Source of the DNA: JANRIG01 sp033765235
GTDB lineage: Bacteria > Bacteroidota > Bacteroidia > Cytophagales > UBA9547
NCBI GenBank assembly: GCA_033765235.1
Contig: JANRIG010000014.1
Span: 1 to 64,000 of the forward strand
DNA: 64,000 nt
Direction of reading: 5' to 3'
In this document: positions 45,318-54,866 of the stretch, piece after piece
How the letters are laid out: each line of letters starts with the position of its first letter
Position numbering within the stretch: position 1 is the stretch's first letter
Notes under the pieces: model-generated
Database searches by the model: none
What the model saw: the letters and a program-made list of their open reading frames with translations, nothing else
Told to the model about the DNA's origin: nothing
Position numbers and translations under genes: made by a program

Positions 45318-46664
45318 TTACTCTAATATAATTTTTTGCACACTTGCATTTTGATTGCGGTATATTAACCCATAATATATCCCTCTTTTCCAATGAGTTA
45401 TATTAATAGTTGGCAAATCACCCATGGTGTGGTAGTGTACCATATTGCCAAATATGTCATATATTAAAATACGGGTAATGTCTGTATGAAAATTAATATT
45501 TAGCAATTGTACAGCAGGATTGGGGAAAAGTATATTTTCAATTTCAGGGTATTTTATTAATATAGATAATACGGTGTCTATAGTAATTGTTTCTGCACTC
45601 ACAGCTTCACCATAGGCTGTTTTTATTTTTATTTTAGCTTTTGATGCCACATTATTAGGTATTAATATTGCCAAAGTATTGGCATTGAGCAAATTGTAGC
45701 CGGGTGTAGATACATTCTCTATGAATACACTTTGCAAGGTTATAAAGTTGCTGCCAAATACGGTCACTGTGCTGCCTATCCTTGTAGCGGTAGGATACAG
45801 TCCTGTGATGGTAGGAGGTGGAGCTGTAATTACAAACGGCTTGCTTTGAGACTCCCCACGTACACTATATACTACTATATTATTAGCCCCCAACCCTACT
45901 AACGGCACCTTTACAGCTAATGTGGTGTCATTCAATATTTTGAGTGTGCTCAGGTCGGCAAGGGTATTGCCAAATCCAATGCCTATAATAGTAGTAAAGT
46001 CAAAACCTATGATGGTAACTTCGTCATTTTTCTTCCCTGACTGTGGCAATACTTCCTTGAGCTTTGGCACATTAATACCTGTCACGGTATATTTATAAGT
46101 ATTATTTGTGCCATATTCTTTAGAAGCACCATACACATTAGAGATGATTAAGTCAAATACCCCTGAGTTTTTTACCGGTGCCACAGGCATAGCCAGCATA
46201 TTGCTGCCCAAATAGGTGATGAGCGATACATCAATATTTGCTGTGCCTATTTTTACAGATGTCACCGATAATAAGTACACACCTTCTACGGTAATTATGT
46301 CATCTACTTCGCCACTTGAAGGATGCGCTGATGAAATCTGTGGCAAACGTGGAGGTATAGTGTAAGCCACTGCACTGCTCACACCACCCGGAGTAGTGAC
46401 TGTGACAAACACATTGCCTGATGCGGTGGTCACAGGTATTATAATACTAAACTCACCGGCCGATATATTAATCATAGAGTCTAACAACGCAAAAGCATTG
46501 CCAAATTTTACCCCGGATATTGATTCTAAATTTATGCCCGAAACAGTAATTTTATCACCGGGAATACCTGATGAAGGTGAGAATGAACTCAATACAGGGA
46601 CTTGAGCATGTATAACTAATACAAATAAATGTAAGATGAAAGTGACACTAAGCTTTTTTATCAT
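45318..46664 (-). CDS. Secreted four-IPT/TIG-domain protein with T9SS sorting domain
   Basis: 448 residues: signal peptide MIKKLSVTFILHLFVLVIHA, then four IPT/TIG immunoglobulin-like domains at about 22-105, 108-200, 205-285 and 288-365. Each opens with the same pattern (SSFSPSSGIPGDKITVSG, SSAHPSSGEVDDIITVEG, LPQSGKKNDEVTIIG, LYPTATRIGSTVTVFG). Residues about 378-448 are a type A T9SS domain (ILFPNPAVQLLNINF, IYDIFGNMVH, RGIYYGLIY). No enzyme domain is present, so an adhesive or structural surface role is likely. It carries several D(S/T)(hydrophobic or T) sequons (DSM, DTT, DTV), the type used for O-glycosylation in Bacteroidota. Metabolic genes flank it, so no operon partner is evident. 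Confidence 0.9.
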   Translation of the reverse strand: MIKKLSVTFILHLFVLVIHAQVPVLSSFSPSSGIPGDKITVSGINLESISGVKFGNAFALLDSMINISAGEFSIIIPVTTASGNVFVTVTTPGGVSSAVAYTIPPRLPQISSAHPSSGEVDDIITVEGVYLLSVTSVKIGTANIDVSLITYLGSNMLAMPVAPVKNSGVFDLIISNVYGASKEYGTNNTYKYTVTGINVPKLKEVLPQSGKKNDEVTIIGFDFTTIIGIGFGNTLADLSTLKILNDTTLAVKVPLVGLGANNIVVYSVRGESQSKPFVITAPPPTITGLYPTATRIGSTVTVFGSNFITLQSVFIENVSTPGYNLLNANTLAILIPNNVASKAKIKIKTAYGEAVSAETITIDTVLSILIKYPEIENILFPNPAVQLLNINFHTDITRILIYDIFGNMVHYHTMGDLPTINITHWKRGIYYGLIYRNQNASVQKIILE

Positions 46665-46681
46665 ACTTTTTTAAATATTGT

Positions 46682-46689
46682 CAAATATA
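46682..46689 (-). promoter_or_regulatory. -7 promoter element of the IPT/TIG gene
   Basis: Minus strand TATATTTG matches TAnnTTTG fully. The inferred start near 46676 leaves a leader of only about 12 nt before the ATG at 46664. A TTG lies 24 bp upstream, outside the usual spacing. Confidence 0.4.
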
Positions 46690-46772
46690 AAAAATAAATC
46701 TAAAAAAATTGTACAATTCTCTTTATACGTACTATTAACTATATAGTTTAGACACAAACCATTCAATACACA

Positions 46773-46804
46773 TTTTGCAATCATGTTTCTTTATGCCAAA
46801 TTTG
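46773..46804 (+). promoter_or_regulatory. metH promoter, start codon very close
   Basis: TTTTG (46773-46777), 19 bp, CAAATTTG (46797-46804): the -33 element is good and the -7 matches TAnnTTTG except for its first base. The -7 box ends only 4 nt before the ATG at 46809, so the transcript would be leaderless or nearly so. The 144-bp upstream gap is too short and shows no cobalamin-riboswitch features. Confidence 0.45.
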
Positions 46805-46808
46805 CAAC

Positions 46809-49800
46809 ATGAAATATGATATATCACACGAGTTGCAAAAAAGAATACTCATACTCGACGGAGCCATGGGTACTATGATACAGAAATATAAACTCACCGA
46901 AGAAGACTTTAGAAAAGATAGATTCAAAGATTGGAAATATGACCTTAAAGGAAATAATGACCTGCTGGCCATCACAAGACCTGATGTGATATTGGACATA
47001 CACAGGCAATATCTGGAAGCTGGAGCCGATATCATAGAGACTAACACCTTTAGCAGCACCTCAGTAGCCATGGCCGACTACCATATGGAAAGCTTGGTGT
47101 ATGAAATGAACGTAGAAAATGCCAAACTTGCACGCAAAGCAGCCGATGAATATACTGCAAAAAATCCGCTCAAACCCCGCTTTGTAGCAGGCGCACTGGG
47201 ACCTACCAACAAGCTCACTTCCATGTCGCCGGATGTGAACGACCCCGGCATTCGTGCCATCACTTTTGATGAACTGGTAGTAGCATATACCGAGCAAATC
47301 AAAGGACTGGTAGAAGGCGGTGCAGATGTGCTCCTCTTTGAAACCATCACTGATACACTCAATACCAAAGCAGCTCTGTTTGCTGCTAATAAATTAAAAC
47401 AAGATAACATTAAATATGATGTGCCCCTTATGGTATCAGGCACCATTACTGATGCTTCAGGGCGCACCCTGTCGGGGCAAACCACAGAAGCATTTTACAA
47501 TTCACTCTCTCATGCAGGACTATTATCTGTAGGACTCAACTGTGCCCTCGGTGCCAAAGATATGCGTCCTTACCTTCAGACACTATCTCAAATAGCAGAA
47601 TGCTATGTAAGTGTATATCCCAATGCAGGATTGCCAAACCAGTTTGGCGAGTATGACGAAACACCGCAAATTATGCTGCACAACGGGGTTCATCAAGACT
47701 TCATAGACAGTGGTTTTGTAAATATTATAGGAGGCTGCTGCGGCACCACACCAGACCACATCCGCGAAATGGCCAAAATGGCCGAAGGCAAAAAACCGAG
47801 AGTGCCTGCTGCGCCTGAACCATATATGAGGCTTAGTGGGTTAGAGCCATTTGCTATCACACCCATTACCAACTTTGTGAATATAGGCGAGCGCACCAAT
47901 ATCACAGGGTCCATAAAATTTGCCAGATTAATAAAAGAACAAAAATTAGATGAAGCACTTGCCATAGCCCGCGAGCAGGTAGAAAACGGTGCACAAGTCA
48001 TAGACATAAATATGGATGAGGGTATGATAGACTCCGAAGCCATGATGACACGTTTTCTAAACCTTATAGCCTCCGAACCGGACATAGCACGTGTGCCCGT
48101 AATGATAGACTCCTCAAAGTGGAGTGTGATAGAGGCAGGTCTCAAATGTGTGCAAGGTAAGGCCATAGTAAACTCTATATCGCTCAAAGAAGGAGAACAA
48201 AAATTCATAGAATATGCCCATAAAATAAGGATGTACGGTGCTGCTACTGTAGTGATGGCATTTGACGAAACAGGGCAGGCCGACAGCTATCAACGCAGAA
48301 TAGAGATTTGCAAACGCAGCTATGATATATTGGTAAATAAAGTAGGTTTCCCACCTCAAGACATCATATTTGACCCTAATATACTCACAGTAGCCACAGG
48401 CATAGAAGAGCACAATAACTATGCGGTAGATTTTTTTAATGCTACGCAATGGATAAAGCAAAACTTGCCTCTTGCCAAAGTGAGTGGAGGCGTATCAAAT
48501 ATTTCTTTTTCTTTTAGGGGAAATAATCATGTGCGTGAGGCCATGCATGCAGTATTTTTATATTATGGAATAAAACATGGATTAGACATGGGTATTGTGA
48601 ACGCAGGGGTGATACCTGTGTATGATGATATACCCAAAGAATTGCTGGAATATATAGAAGATGTGTTGCTCAACCGCAGACCCGATGCCACCGAACGATT
48701 GGTAACCTACGCAGAGCAAATAAAAGCCCAACAATCAGGGCAAAAAGCTGAAAAACAAGATGAAGAATGGCGCAGCCTGCCTGTAAACCAAAGACTTACC
48801 CACGCATTGGTAAAAGGAATAGACCAATACATAGACATAGATGTAGAAGAATGCAGGCAAACATTTGATAAGCCTATCGAAATCATAGAAGGGCCGCTCA
48901 TGGACGGTATGAACGTAGTGGGTGACCTTTTTGGGTCAGGAAAAATGTTTTTACCTCAAGTGGTAAAATCTGCCAGAGTCATGAAAAAAGCTGTGGCATA
49001 TCTACTCCCTTTTATTGAAGCCGAAAAACTAAAAAGTGGTAACACCACTACAAACGCAGGCAAAATCTTGATGGCCACCGTGAAAGGCGATGTACATGAC
49101 ATTGGCAAAAATATAGTAGGAGTAGTGCTGGGCTGCAATAACTATGAAGTAATAGACCTTGGGGTAATGGTGCCTGCAGACAAAATCATAAAAACAGCCA
49201 TAGACGAGCAAGTAGACGTGATAGGCCTCAGTGGTCTCATTACTCCCTCGCTGGATGAAATGGTGCATATGGCCAAAGAAATGGAAAGAGTAGGGCTTAA
49301 TATTCCGCTGCTCATAGGTGGTGCTACTACAAGTAGGATACACACAGCAGTAAAAATAGACCCTCAGTACCATGGCAGTGTAGTACATGTATTGGACGCC
49401 TCGCGGTCGGTGCCTGTAGTATCCAGCTTGTTGGGCAAGGATACAAAACAACCATTTTTCCAAAAAATAAAGGATGAATATACTAAAATGCGTGAAGAGC
49501 ATGCAGGCAAACAAAAAGACAAAAATTATTTACCAATAGCACAAGCACGCAGCAAAAAATTCACCACAGATTGGTCGCAGATAGATATTAAAAAGCCACA
49601 TATACTTGGCAATAAAGTATATGAAAACTATTCCCTTGCCGAAATAGCCAAATATATAGACTGGACACCTTTTTTTCAAACATGGGAACTTGCAGGCAAA
49701 TATCCTAAAATACTCACAGACCCTATAGTGGGCACAGAAGCCACAAAATTATATGACGATGCACGCAAAATGCTCAAAGATATCATTGATAAAAAATTGC

Positions 49801-50564
49801 TCAAAGCTTCGGCAGTGATAGGTATATACCCGGCTGCCCAAGTGAATGATGATGATATAGCACTCTATCATTGCGAAGCATTGCCTCATGGCAGCCACTA
49901 CCACTACTCCGAAGACCGCAGCAATCCATACACATTTGCACATGATAATACACCTGTAGTACTGCACCATTTGCGCCAGCAAACACTAAGGGCTGAAAAT
50001 GTGCCATATCTGTGTCTGGCAGATTTTGTGGCTCCCGCAAATAGCGGTAAAAATGACTATATAGGTGCTTTTGCTGTGACAGCAGGCATAGGCTTAGATG
50101 TATTGGTAAATGCATACGAGGCTGCACATGACGACTATAACTCCATCATGGCAAAAGCCATGGCAGACCGACTGGCAGAAGCCTTTGCCGAGCTCATGCA
50201 TGAAAAAGTGCGCAAAGAAATATGGGGCTATGCAAGTGCTGAAAACCTCAGTAATGAAAACCTCATAGATGAACAATACCAAGGTATAAGACCTGCACCC
50301 GGCTACCCTGCCTGCCCGGACCATACTGAGAAAGCTACACTGTTCAAACTGCTTGATGTAGAAAACAATATAGGACTGATACTTACTGAGAGCTACGCCA
50401 TGTATCCTGCTGCAGCTGTGAGCGGATGGTATTTATCGCACCCACAAAGCAAATATTTTGGACTTGGCAAAATTGACAAAGACCAAGTAGCAGACTATGC
50501 AAAACGCAAAAATATGAGTATGGATATATGCGAAAGGTGGCTAAGCCCTGCCTTGGGATATTGA
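46809..50564 (+). CDS. metH: Cobalamin-dependent methionine synthase, full length
   Basis: 1251 residues (E. coli 1227). It methylates homocysteine from 5-methyltetrahydrofolate through methylcobalamin in the cytoplasm. All four modules are present: homocysteine domain (1-~335) with zinc ligands in GLNCALG and IIGGCCGTTP; pterin domain (~350-630) with NIGERTNITGS; cobalamin domain with cap (~660-740) and the B12-binding Asp761-x-His763-x2-Gly (GDVHDIGKN), plus GLSGLITPS; and the S-adenosylmethionine reactivation domain (~920-1251) with the AERLAEAFAELMHEKVR-like segment and the RPAPGYPACPDHTEK signature. Some Bacteroidota carry the enzyme split in two genes; here it is one chain. It stands alone, with a near-leaderless promoter. 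Confidence 0.97.
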   Translation: MKYDISHELQKRILILDGAMGTMIQKYKLTEEDFRKDRFKDWKYDLKGNNDLLAITRPDVILDIHRQYLEAGADIIETNTFSSTSVAMADYHMESLVYEMNVENAKLARKAADEYTAKNPLKPRFVAGALGPTNKLTSMSPDVNDPGIRAITFDELVVAYTEQIKGLVEGGADVLLFETITDTLNTKAALFAANKLKQDNIKYDVPLMVSGTITDASGRTLSGQTTEAFYNSLSHAGLLSVGLNCALGAKDMRPYLQTLSQIAECYVSVYPNAGLPNQFGEYDETPQIMLHNGVHQDFIDSGFVNIIGGCCGTTPDHIREMAKMAEGKKPRVPAAPEPYMRLSGLEPFAITPITNFVNIGERTNITGSIKFARLIKEQKLDEALAIAREQVENGAQVIDINMDEGMIDSEAMMTRFLNLIASEPDIARVPVMIDSSKWSVIEAGLKCVQGKAIVNSISLKEGEQKFIEYAHKIRMYGAATVVMAFDETGQADSYQRRIEICKRSYDILVNKVGFPPQDIIFDPNILTVATGIEEHNNYAVDFFNATQWIKQNLPLAKVSGGVSNISFSFRGNNHVREAMHAVFLYYGIKHGLDMGIVNAGVIPVYDDIPKELLEYIEDVLLNRRPDATERLVTYAEQIKAQQSGQKAEKQDEEWRSLPVNQRLTHALVKGIDQYIDIDVEECRQTFDKPIEIIEGPLMDGMNVVGDLFGSGKMFLPQVVKSARVMKKAVAYLLPFIEAEKLKSGNTTTNAGKILMATVKGDVHDIGKNIVGVVLGCNNYEVIDLGVMVPADKIIKTAIDEQVDVIGLSGLITPSLDEMVHMAKEMERVGLNIPLLIGGATTSRIHTAVKIDPQYHGSVVHVLDASRSVPVVSSLLGKDTKQPFFQKIKDEYTKMREEHAGKQKDKNYLPIAQARSKKFTTDWSQIDIKKPHILGNKVYENYSLAEIAKYIDWTPFFQTWELAGKYPKILTDPIVGTEATKLYDDARKMLKDIIDKKLLKASAVIGIYPAAQVNDDDIALYHCEALPHGSHYHYSEDRSNPYTFAHDNTPVVLHHLRQQTLRAENVPYLCLADFVAPANSGKNDYIGAFAVTAGIGLDVLVNAYEAAHDDYNSIMAKAMADRLAEAFAELMHEKVRKEIWGYASAENLSNENLIDEQYQGIRPAPGYPACPDHTEKATLFKLLDVENNIGLILTESYAMYPAAAVSGWYLSHPQSKYFGLGKIDKDQVADYAKRKNMSMDICERWLSPALGY

Positions 50565-50736
50565 CAACTTGTTAATGTATTAAATAATCATATATTATAC
50601 TCAATATTTCTATGGCTATAGTACCTGCTACTACCCCAGATGTGTATGATATACGGTGAATAGTACATCTTAATCATATAAATAATGATTGTAAGGAAAT
50701 ATTTTGCATGCAAATAGGTGTATTCACAAAATCAGA

Positions 50737-50744
50737 TAACTTTG
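50737..50744 (+). promoter_or_regulatory. -7 promoter element of the DUF2723 gene
   Basis: TAACTTTG, a full match to TAnnTTTG, 34 bp before the ATG at 50779; the start would be near 50750. No good -33 TTG is seen. The rest of 50565-50778 shows nothing further. Confidence 0.45.
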
Positions 50745-50778
50745 CATCATGTTTTTAATACCTTTTTATTAATTAATA

Positions 50779-53736
50779 ATGAATTTAAGTTATAAAAGAT
50801 TAAATAACCTTACAGGGTGGGCAGTATTTTTAGTAGCATTGGTCACCTATATTCTCACAGTAGAGCCTACAGCCAGTTTTTGGGATTGTGGCGAGTTCAT
50901 TGCATGTTCCTACAAACTGCAAGTACCGCATCCGCCGGGTGCACCTATGTTTTTACTTATCAACCGTATATTTTCCATGCTTGCCTTAGGCGATGTATAT
51001 AAGGTAGCTTATTGGGTTAATATATCATCAGTGTTGGCAGCTGCATTTTCTATTTTATTTCTGTTTTGGAGCATCACACTATTGGCTCGCAAAATAGTAC
51101 TTACAGATTTAAAGGCAGAACCCTCGCTGCCCCAAATATTGGCCATATTAGGCTCAGGTGCAGTAGGTGCACTTGCCTACACATTTTCAGACTCATTTTG
51201 GTTTTCGGCGGTAGAGGCAGAGGTATATGCTATGTCATCATTTTTCACAGCCATTGTATTTTGGTGTATGCTCAAGTGGGAGGCAGTGGCAGACGAAGAC
51301 GGAGCAGATAAATGGCTACTGCTCATAGCCTATTTGGTAGGGTTGTCTATCGGGGTGCACTTGCTCAACTTAGTCACTATACCTGCTTTAGGACTCATAT
51401 ATTATTTTAAGAGATATAAACCGGGTTTCAAAGGCTTTGTCATAAGCATGCTTGCCAGCTTGGCTATATTGGGTGTCATACAAGTGGGTATCATACCCGG
51501 ATTGCCCACTTATGCAGGCAAGTTTGAAGTGTTGTTTGTCAATAATTTTCATTTACCATTTGGAAGCGGCATTATATTTTTTAGCATACTTATCATAGGA
51601 GGGCTTGTGTGGGGCATTATTTATTCACAAATAAATAATAAAGTACTATTGAATACAGGCTTGCTCGGACTTGCCTTTGTGCTCATAGGCTATGGGTGCT
51701 ATGCTATGATAGTGATACGGTCAAACTTTAACCCACCCATAGATGAAAACAATCCTGAAGATATTATGAATGTGGTATCGTACCTCAAACGAGAGCAATA
51801 TGGCGACAGACCAATACTCTATGGGCCGAGCTACACAGGAGAACTCATAGACCAAGAGCAAGGCGAAGCATTGTACAGAAAAGGTAAAGAAAAATATGAA
51901 ATATATGACTATAAAGTAGAAAACAAATTTGACCCCAAGCATAATATTCTCTTTCCGCGTATGCACAGCCGCCAACCCGGCCACGCACAGGAGTATGCCC
52001 GATGGACAGGCAGAGCTGCAGGCAAAAAACCTACTATGAGCGATAACCTTACTTTCTTTTTCAAATACCAACTTGGGCACATGTATTGGCGATACTTTTT
52101 GTGGAATTTTTCAGGTCGCGAGGGCGATGATCAAGACATGGGATGGCTTAGAGCTTGGGATACAGCAGACGCTCTGCCAGAGTCGCTTGCCAAAAGCAAA
52201 GCGCGCAACAACTTTTTTATGCTCCCTCTCATATTAGGATTGCTCGGGGTAGTATTTCACTATGGCAAATCCAAAAAAGACTTTATGGTAATGCTGTTTT
52301 TATTTGTGCTCACAGGCATAGCATTGGTAGTATATCTCAACCCACCCCCCACAGAGCCGCGCGAGCGCGACTATATATATGTAGGCTCTTTTTATGCCTT
52401 TGCCATTTGGATAGGGTTAGGCGTGCTGGCGGTAATGGATTATATGAAAACACTAGTAAAAAAAGAAGTATACCTGCCCATAATATCTACATTGCTATGC
52501 CTCACAGTACCCACCGTGATGGCTGCCCAAGGCTGGAACGACCATAACAGAAGCAACCGCTACCACTCTGTGGACTCTGCCAAAAACTTGCTCAACTCTT
52601 GTGCCCCCAATGCAGTACTATTTACAGGAGGCGATAATGATACATTCCCGCTATGGTATGTACAAGAGGTAGAGGGTTTTAGAACAGATGTAAGAGTATG
52701 TAACTTGAGCTTGCTCAATACAGACTGGTATGTACAGCAGATGAAAATGCAAGCTTATGATTCCAAACCACTACCCATATCACTGGAGTTTGAAAATTTT
52801 ATTCAAGGCAAAAACGACTATTTGCCATTTGTAGAAAACCCTCAAGGCAAAAATGGCATAAGCCTGCCTGTGTATATAAATTTGGTAAAAGAAAATCACC
52901 CTGCCATCACCGTACAGGCATCGAGCGGGAGCAGCTTGTGCACGCTGCCTTCAGAATATTTGATACTGCCCATAGACACTGACAAAGTACGAAATATGGA
53001 CTATATACCCAAAGGCAAAGAATCCCTCATCCCTGCCGAGATAAAATGGCGCATAGGCAGAGGCGCATTAGAGAAAAAAGACCTTATCATGCTCGATATG
53101 ATAGCTACAGGCAATTGGGAAAGACCACTCTACTTCTCCACCACCCTCTCAAACTCCAACTATCTAGGCTTGCGCGAATATATGCAAATGGAGGGTTTGG
53201 CATATAGGCTTATGCCATTCAAAGTAGATGGAGCCACACAAGGCTTTGTAAATACTGATGTAATGTATGATAGAATGATGAAAGGCATGTACTGGCGCGG
53301 ACTTGATGATGAAAACTGCTACTATGACGAAAATTACAAACGCTTTCCGCTCAATGCACGCCTCTCGTTTTACAGACTTGCGGCTGAGCTGCTTGCAGAA
53401 GGCAAGCCCGACAAAGCCAAAGAAGTAGTATATCACTGCCTCAAAGTAATACCCGACAAGTCTATTCCTTATGACGTGTATTCACCCTCATTCATAGGTA
53501 TATTGCTACGCACCGGCGATAGTGCCAAAGCATTTGAAATAGCTGATATCATGCGTAAACGTGCCGAAGATGAGCTCAAATATTATTACAAAAACGACAT
53601 ACAAAACGAAATGGCCGTGCAGACCAACCTATATATAGTGAACCAAATCATGATGGTGCTCAAAACCGAAGGTCTTGACGATAAAGCCAAAGCATATGAT
53701 GATATATTGAGGCAATATCTGGGGGATAACTATTAA
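50779..53736 (+). CDS. DUF2723 multi-pass membrane protein, predicted O-mannosyltransferase-like
   Basis: 985 residues. The N-terminal ~560 residues hold about 12 membrane segments with the DUF2723 signature near the start: TVEPTASFWDCGEFIACSYK and VPHPPGAPMFLL, a GT-C style first outer loop with acidic residues. The C-terminal ~400 residues are a soluble, partly helical-repeat domain facing the periplasm (CAPNAVLFTGGDNDTFPLWY near its start). Human TMEM260 carries DUF2723 and is reported to O-mannosylate IPT domains; bacterial members are mostly uncharacterised. A protein or lipid glycosyltransferase role is therefore likely but unproven here. A four-IPT secreted protein lies 4 kb upstream. 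The amidotransferase gene follows after 5 bp. Confidence 0.85.
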   Translation: MNLSYKRLNNLTGWAVFLVALVTYILTVEPTASFWDCGEFIACSYKLQVPHPPGAPMFLLINRIFSMLALGDVYKVAYWVNISSVLAAAFSILFLFWSITLLARKIVLTDLKAEPSLPQILAILGSGAVGALAYTFSDSFWFSAVEAEVYAMSSFFTAIVFWCMLKWEAVADEDGADKWLLLIAYLVGLSIGVHLLNLVTIPALGLIYYFKRYKPGFKGFVISMLASLAILGVIQVGIIPGLPTYAGKFEVLFVNNFHLPFGSGIIFFSILIIGGLVWGIIYSQINNKVLLNTGLLGLAFVLIGYGCYAMIVIRSNFNPPIDENNPEDIMNVVSYLKREQYGDRPILYGPSYTGELIDQEQGEALYRKGKEKYEIYDYKVENKFDPKHNILFPRMHSRQPGHAQEYARWTGRAAGKKPTMSDNLTFFFKYQLGHMYWRYFLWNFSGREGDDQDMGWLRAWDTADALPESLAKSKARNNFFMLPLILGLLGVVFHYGKSKKDFMVMLFLFVLTGIALVVYLNPPPTEPRERDYIYVGSFYAFAIWIGLGVLAVMDYMKTLVKKEVYLPIISTLLCLTVPTVMAAQGWNDHNRSNRYHSVDSAKNLLNSCAPNAVLFTGGDNDTFPLWYVQEVEGFRTDVRVCNLSLLNTDWYVQQMKMQAYDSKPLPISLEFENFIQGKNDYLPFVENPQGKNGISLPVYINLVKENHPAITVQASSGSSLCTLPSEYLILPIDTDKVRNMDYIPKGKESLIPAEIKWRIGRGALEKKDLIMLDMIATGNWERPLYFSTTLSNSNYLGLREYMQMEGLAYRLMPFKVDGATQGFVNTDVMYDRMMKGMYWRGLDDENCYYDENYKRFPLNARLSFYRLAAELLAEGKPDKAKEVVYHCLKVIPDKSIPYDVYSPSFIGILLRTGDSAKAFEIADIMRKRAEDELKYYYKNDIQNEMAVQTNLYIVNQIMMVLKTEGLDDKAKAYDDILRQYLGDNY

Positions 53737-53741
53737 TAGGC

Positions 53742-54431
53742 ATGAGGCTGCATTACCTACAGCATGAGATATTTGAAACACCCGGGTGCATACTCGCTTG
53801 GGCTTCACAAAAAGGGTTCACCCTCACACACACCATGCTGTATGAAGCAGATGCCCGCCTGCCACAAGCCAAAGACATAGACGCACTCATAGTGATGGGG
53901 GGCAGCATGGGAGCCAATGACGATGACAAGTACCTATGGATGAGTGCAGAAAAAAAACTTATTACAGAAGTAATTAACCTTAATAAACCTGTATTGGGTA
54001 TATGCCTTGGTGCCCAACTCATAGCCAACGTATTGGGAGCAAGGGTGTACGGCAACCATACCAAAGAGATAGGATGGTACCCTGTAAATCTTACCCCTGA
54101 AGGTACCCACAATGCTGTTTTCAATGCTTTCCCCAATGCTTTTCATACATTTCACTGGCATGGAGATACCTTTGACCTGCCTCGTGGTGCCGTGCACATA
54201 GCCTACTCGCAAGATTGTGTACATCAGGCTTTTATGTACGGCACAAATGTGCTTGGCATACAGTACCACCCTGAAATAAGGCAAGAAGATATTCAGATGA
54301 TGGTAGCCCACGACAGTGGGGAACTTGCGCAACTGTCTGAATCACAAAAAAATGATATGGATAAACATCAAGATTGGTGCAACGCCAATAACGCTTGGCT
54401 GTGCCATGTGCTGGACAGGTGGGTAGGGTGA
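53742..54431 (+). CDS. Class I glutamine amidotransferase-like protein
   Basis: 229 residues, a stand-alone GATase1 domain of the GMP-synthase-subunit-like group. The triad is complete: Cys88 in LGICLGAQ, His176 and Glu178 in GIQYHPEI; the oxyanion segment is VMGGSMGANDDD. It releases ammonia from glutamine (or a gamma-glutamyl compound) in the cytoplasm; the acceptor reaction is unknown. The residues after 180 are longer than a minimal GATase and mostly helical. Only 5 bp separate it from the DUF2723 gene, so it is probably translated from the same message, but no functional link is known to me. Confidence 0.88.
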   Translation: MRLHYLQHEIFETPGCILAWASQKGFTLTHTMLYEADARLPQAKDIDALIVMGGSMGANDDDKYLWMSAEKKLITEVINLNKPVLGICLGAQLIANVLGARVYGNHTKEIGWYPVNLTPEGTHNAVFNAFPNAFHTFHWHGDTFDLPRGAVHIAYSQDCVHQAFMYGTNVLGIQYHPEIRQEDIQMMVAHDSGELAQLSESQKNDMDKHQDWCNANNAWLCHVLDRWVG

Positions 54432-54446
54432 AGCTATTTCAAACTA

Positions 54447-54866
54447 CTATTTGCAATCTTGAAGTACACCATAGTCGAAGCTGTACTTGAATTTCTTTTT
54501 TACAAACTCTACTCTGAGGTTGTAGGGATTATCTATTTTTATGGCAAAGTTTTTTGAATTACTCAAAAAACATTTTTTAAACTTGATTTTCCCATACTCA
54601 ATGTATAACTTAGGACATCCTTTGATAGTGGTATCGTTATTATTAAAGGTTATTGATATATTTTTGTCAACTATTAGTTTTTTTACTTTTACATAGAGTG
54701 CTCCGGCAACTGTGAGATTAAGCGATGACAAGGTGTATTTTTTTGCATAAATAAATTGCGGGGTGGTGATTAATCTTCCTAATGACTTATCATTATTTTG
54801 TGACAAAGCACTCAGATTAATTAACAACAAAAATATACTACATAATATGGCTGTCTTGGTTTTCAT
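54447..54866 (-). CDS. Small secreted protein, unknown (139 aa)
   Basis: Signal peptide MKTKTAILCSIFLLLINLSA, cleavage near LSQ. The mature ~117 residues are beta-rich and basic (KKLIVDKNISITFNNNDTTI, NPYNLRVEFVKKKFKYSF) with three cysteines in the C-terminal half (KGCPK, KKCFL, QDCK). No known domain is recognised. It overlaps the end of the upstream gene by 4 bp (ATGA), so the two are made together and probably act in the same envelope compartment. Confidence 0.75.
   Translation of the reverse strand: MKTKTAILCSIFLLLINLSALSQNNDKSLGRLITTPQFIYAKKYTLSSLNLTVAGALYVKVKKLIVDKNISITFNNNDTTIKGCPKLYIEYGKIKFKKCFLSNSKNFAIKIDNPYNLRVEFVKKKFKYSFDYGVLQDCK

Noticed and set aside
45318..46664. IPT/TIG gene and metH as a divergent co-regulated pair
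   Set aside because: Each has its own promoter candidate and no shared operator was visible; functions are unrelated.
46665..46808. Cobalamin riboswitch upstream of metH
   Set aside because: The gap is only 144 bp, holds a promoter next to the ATG, and shows no B12-box-like sequence.
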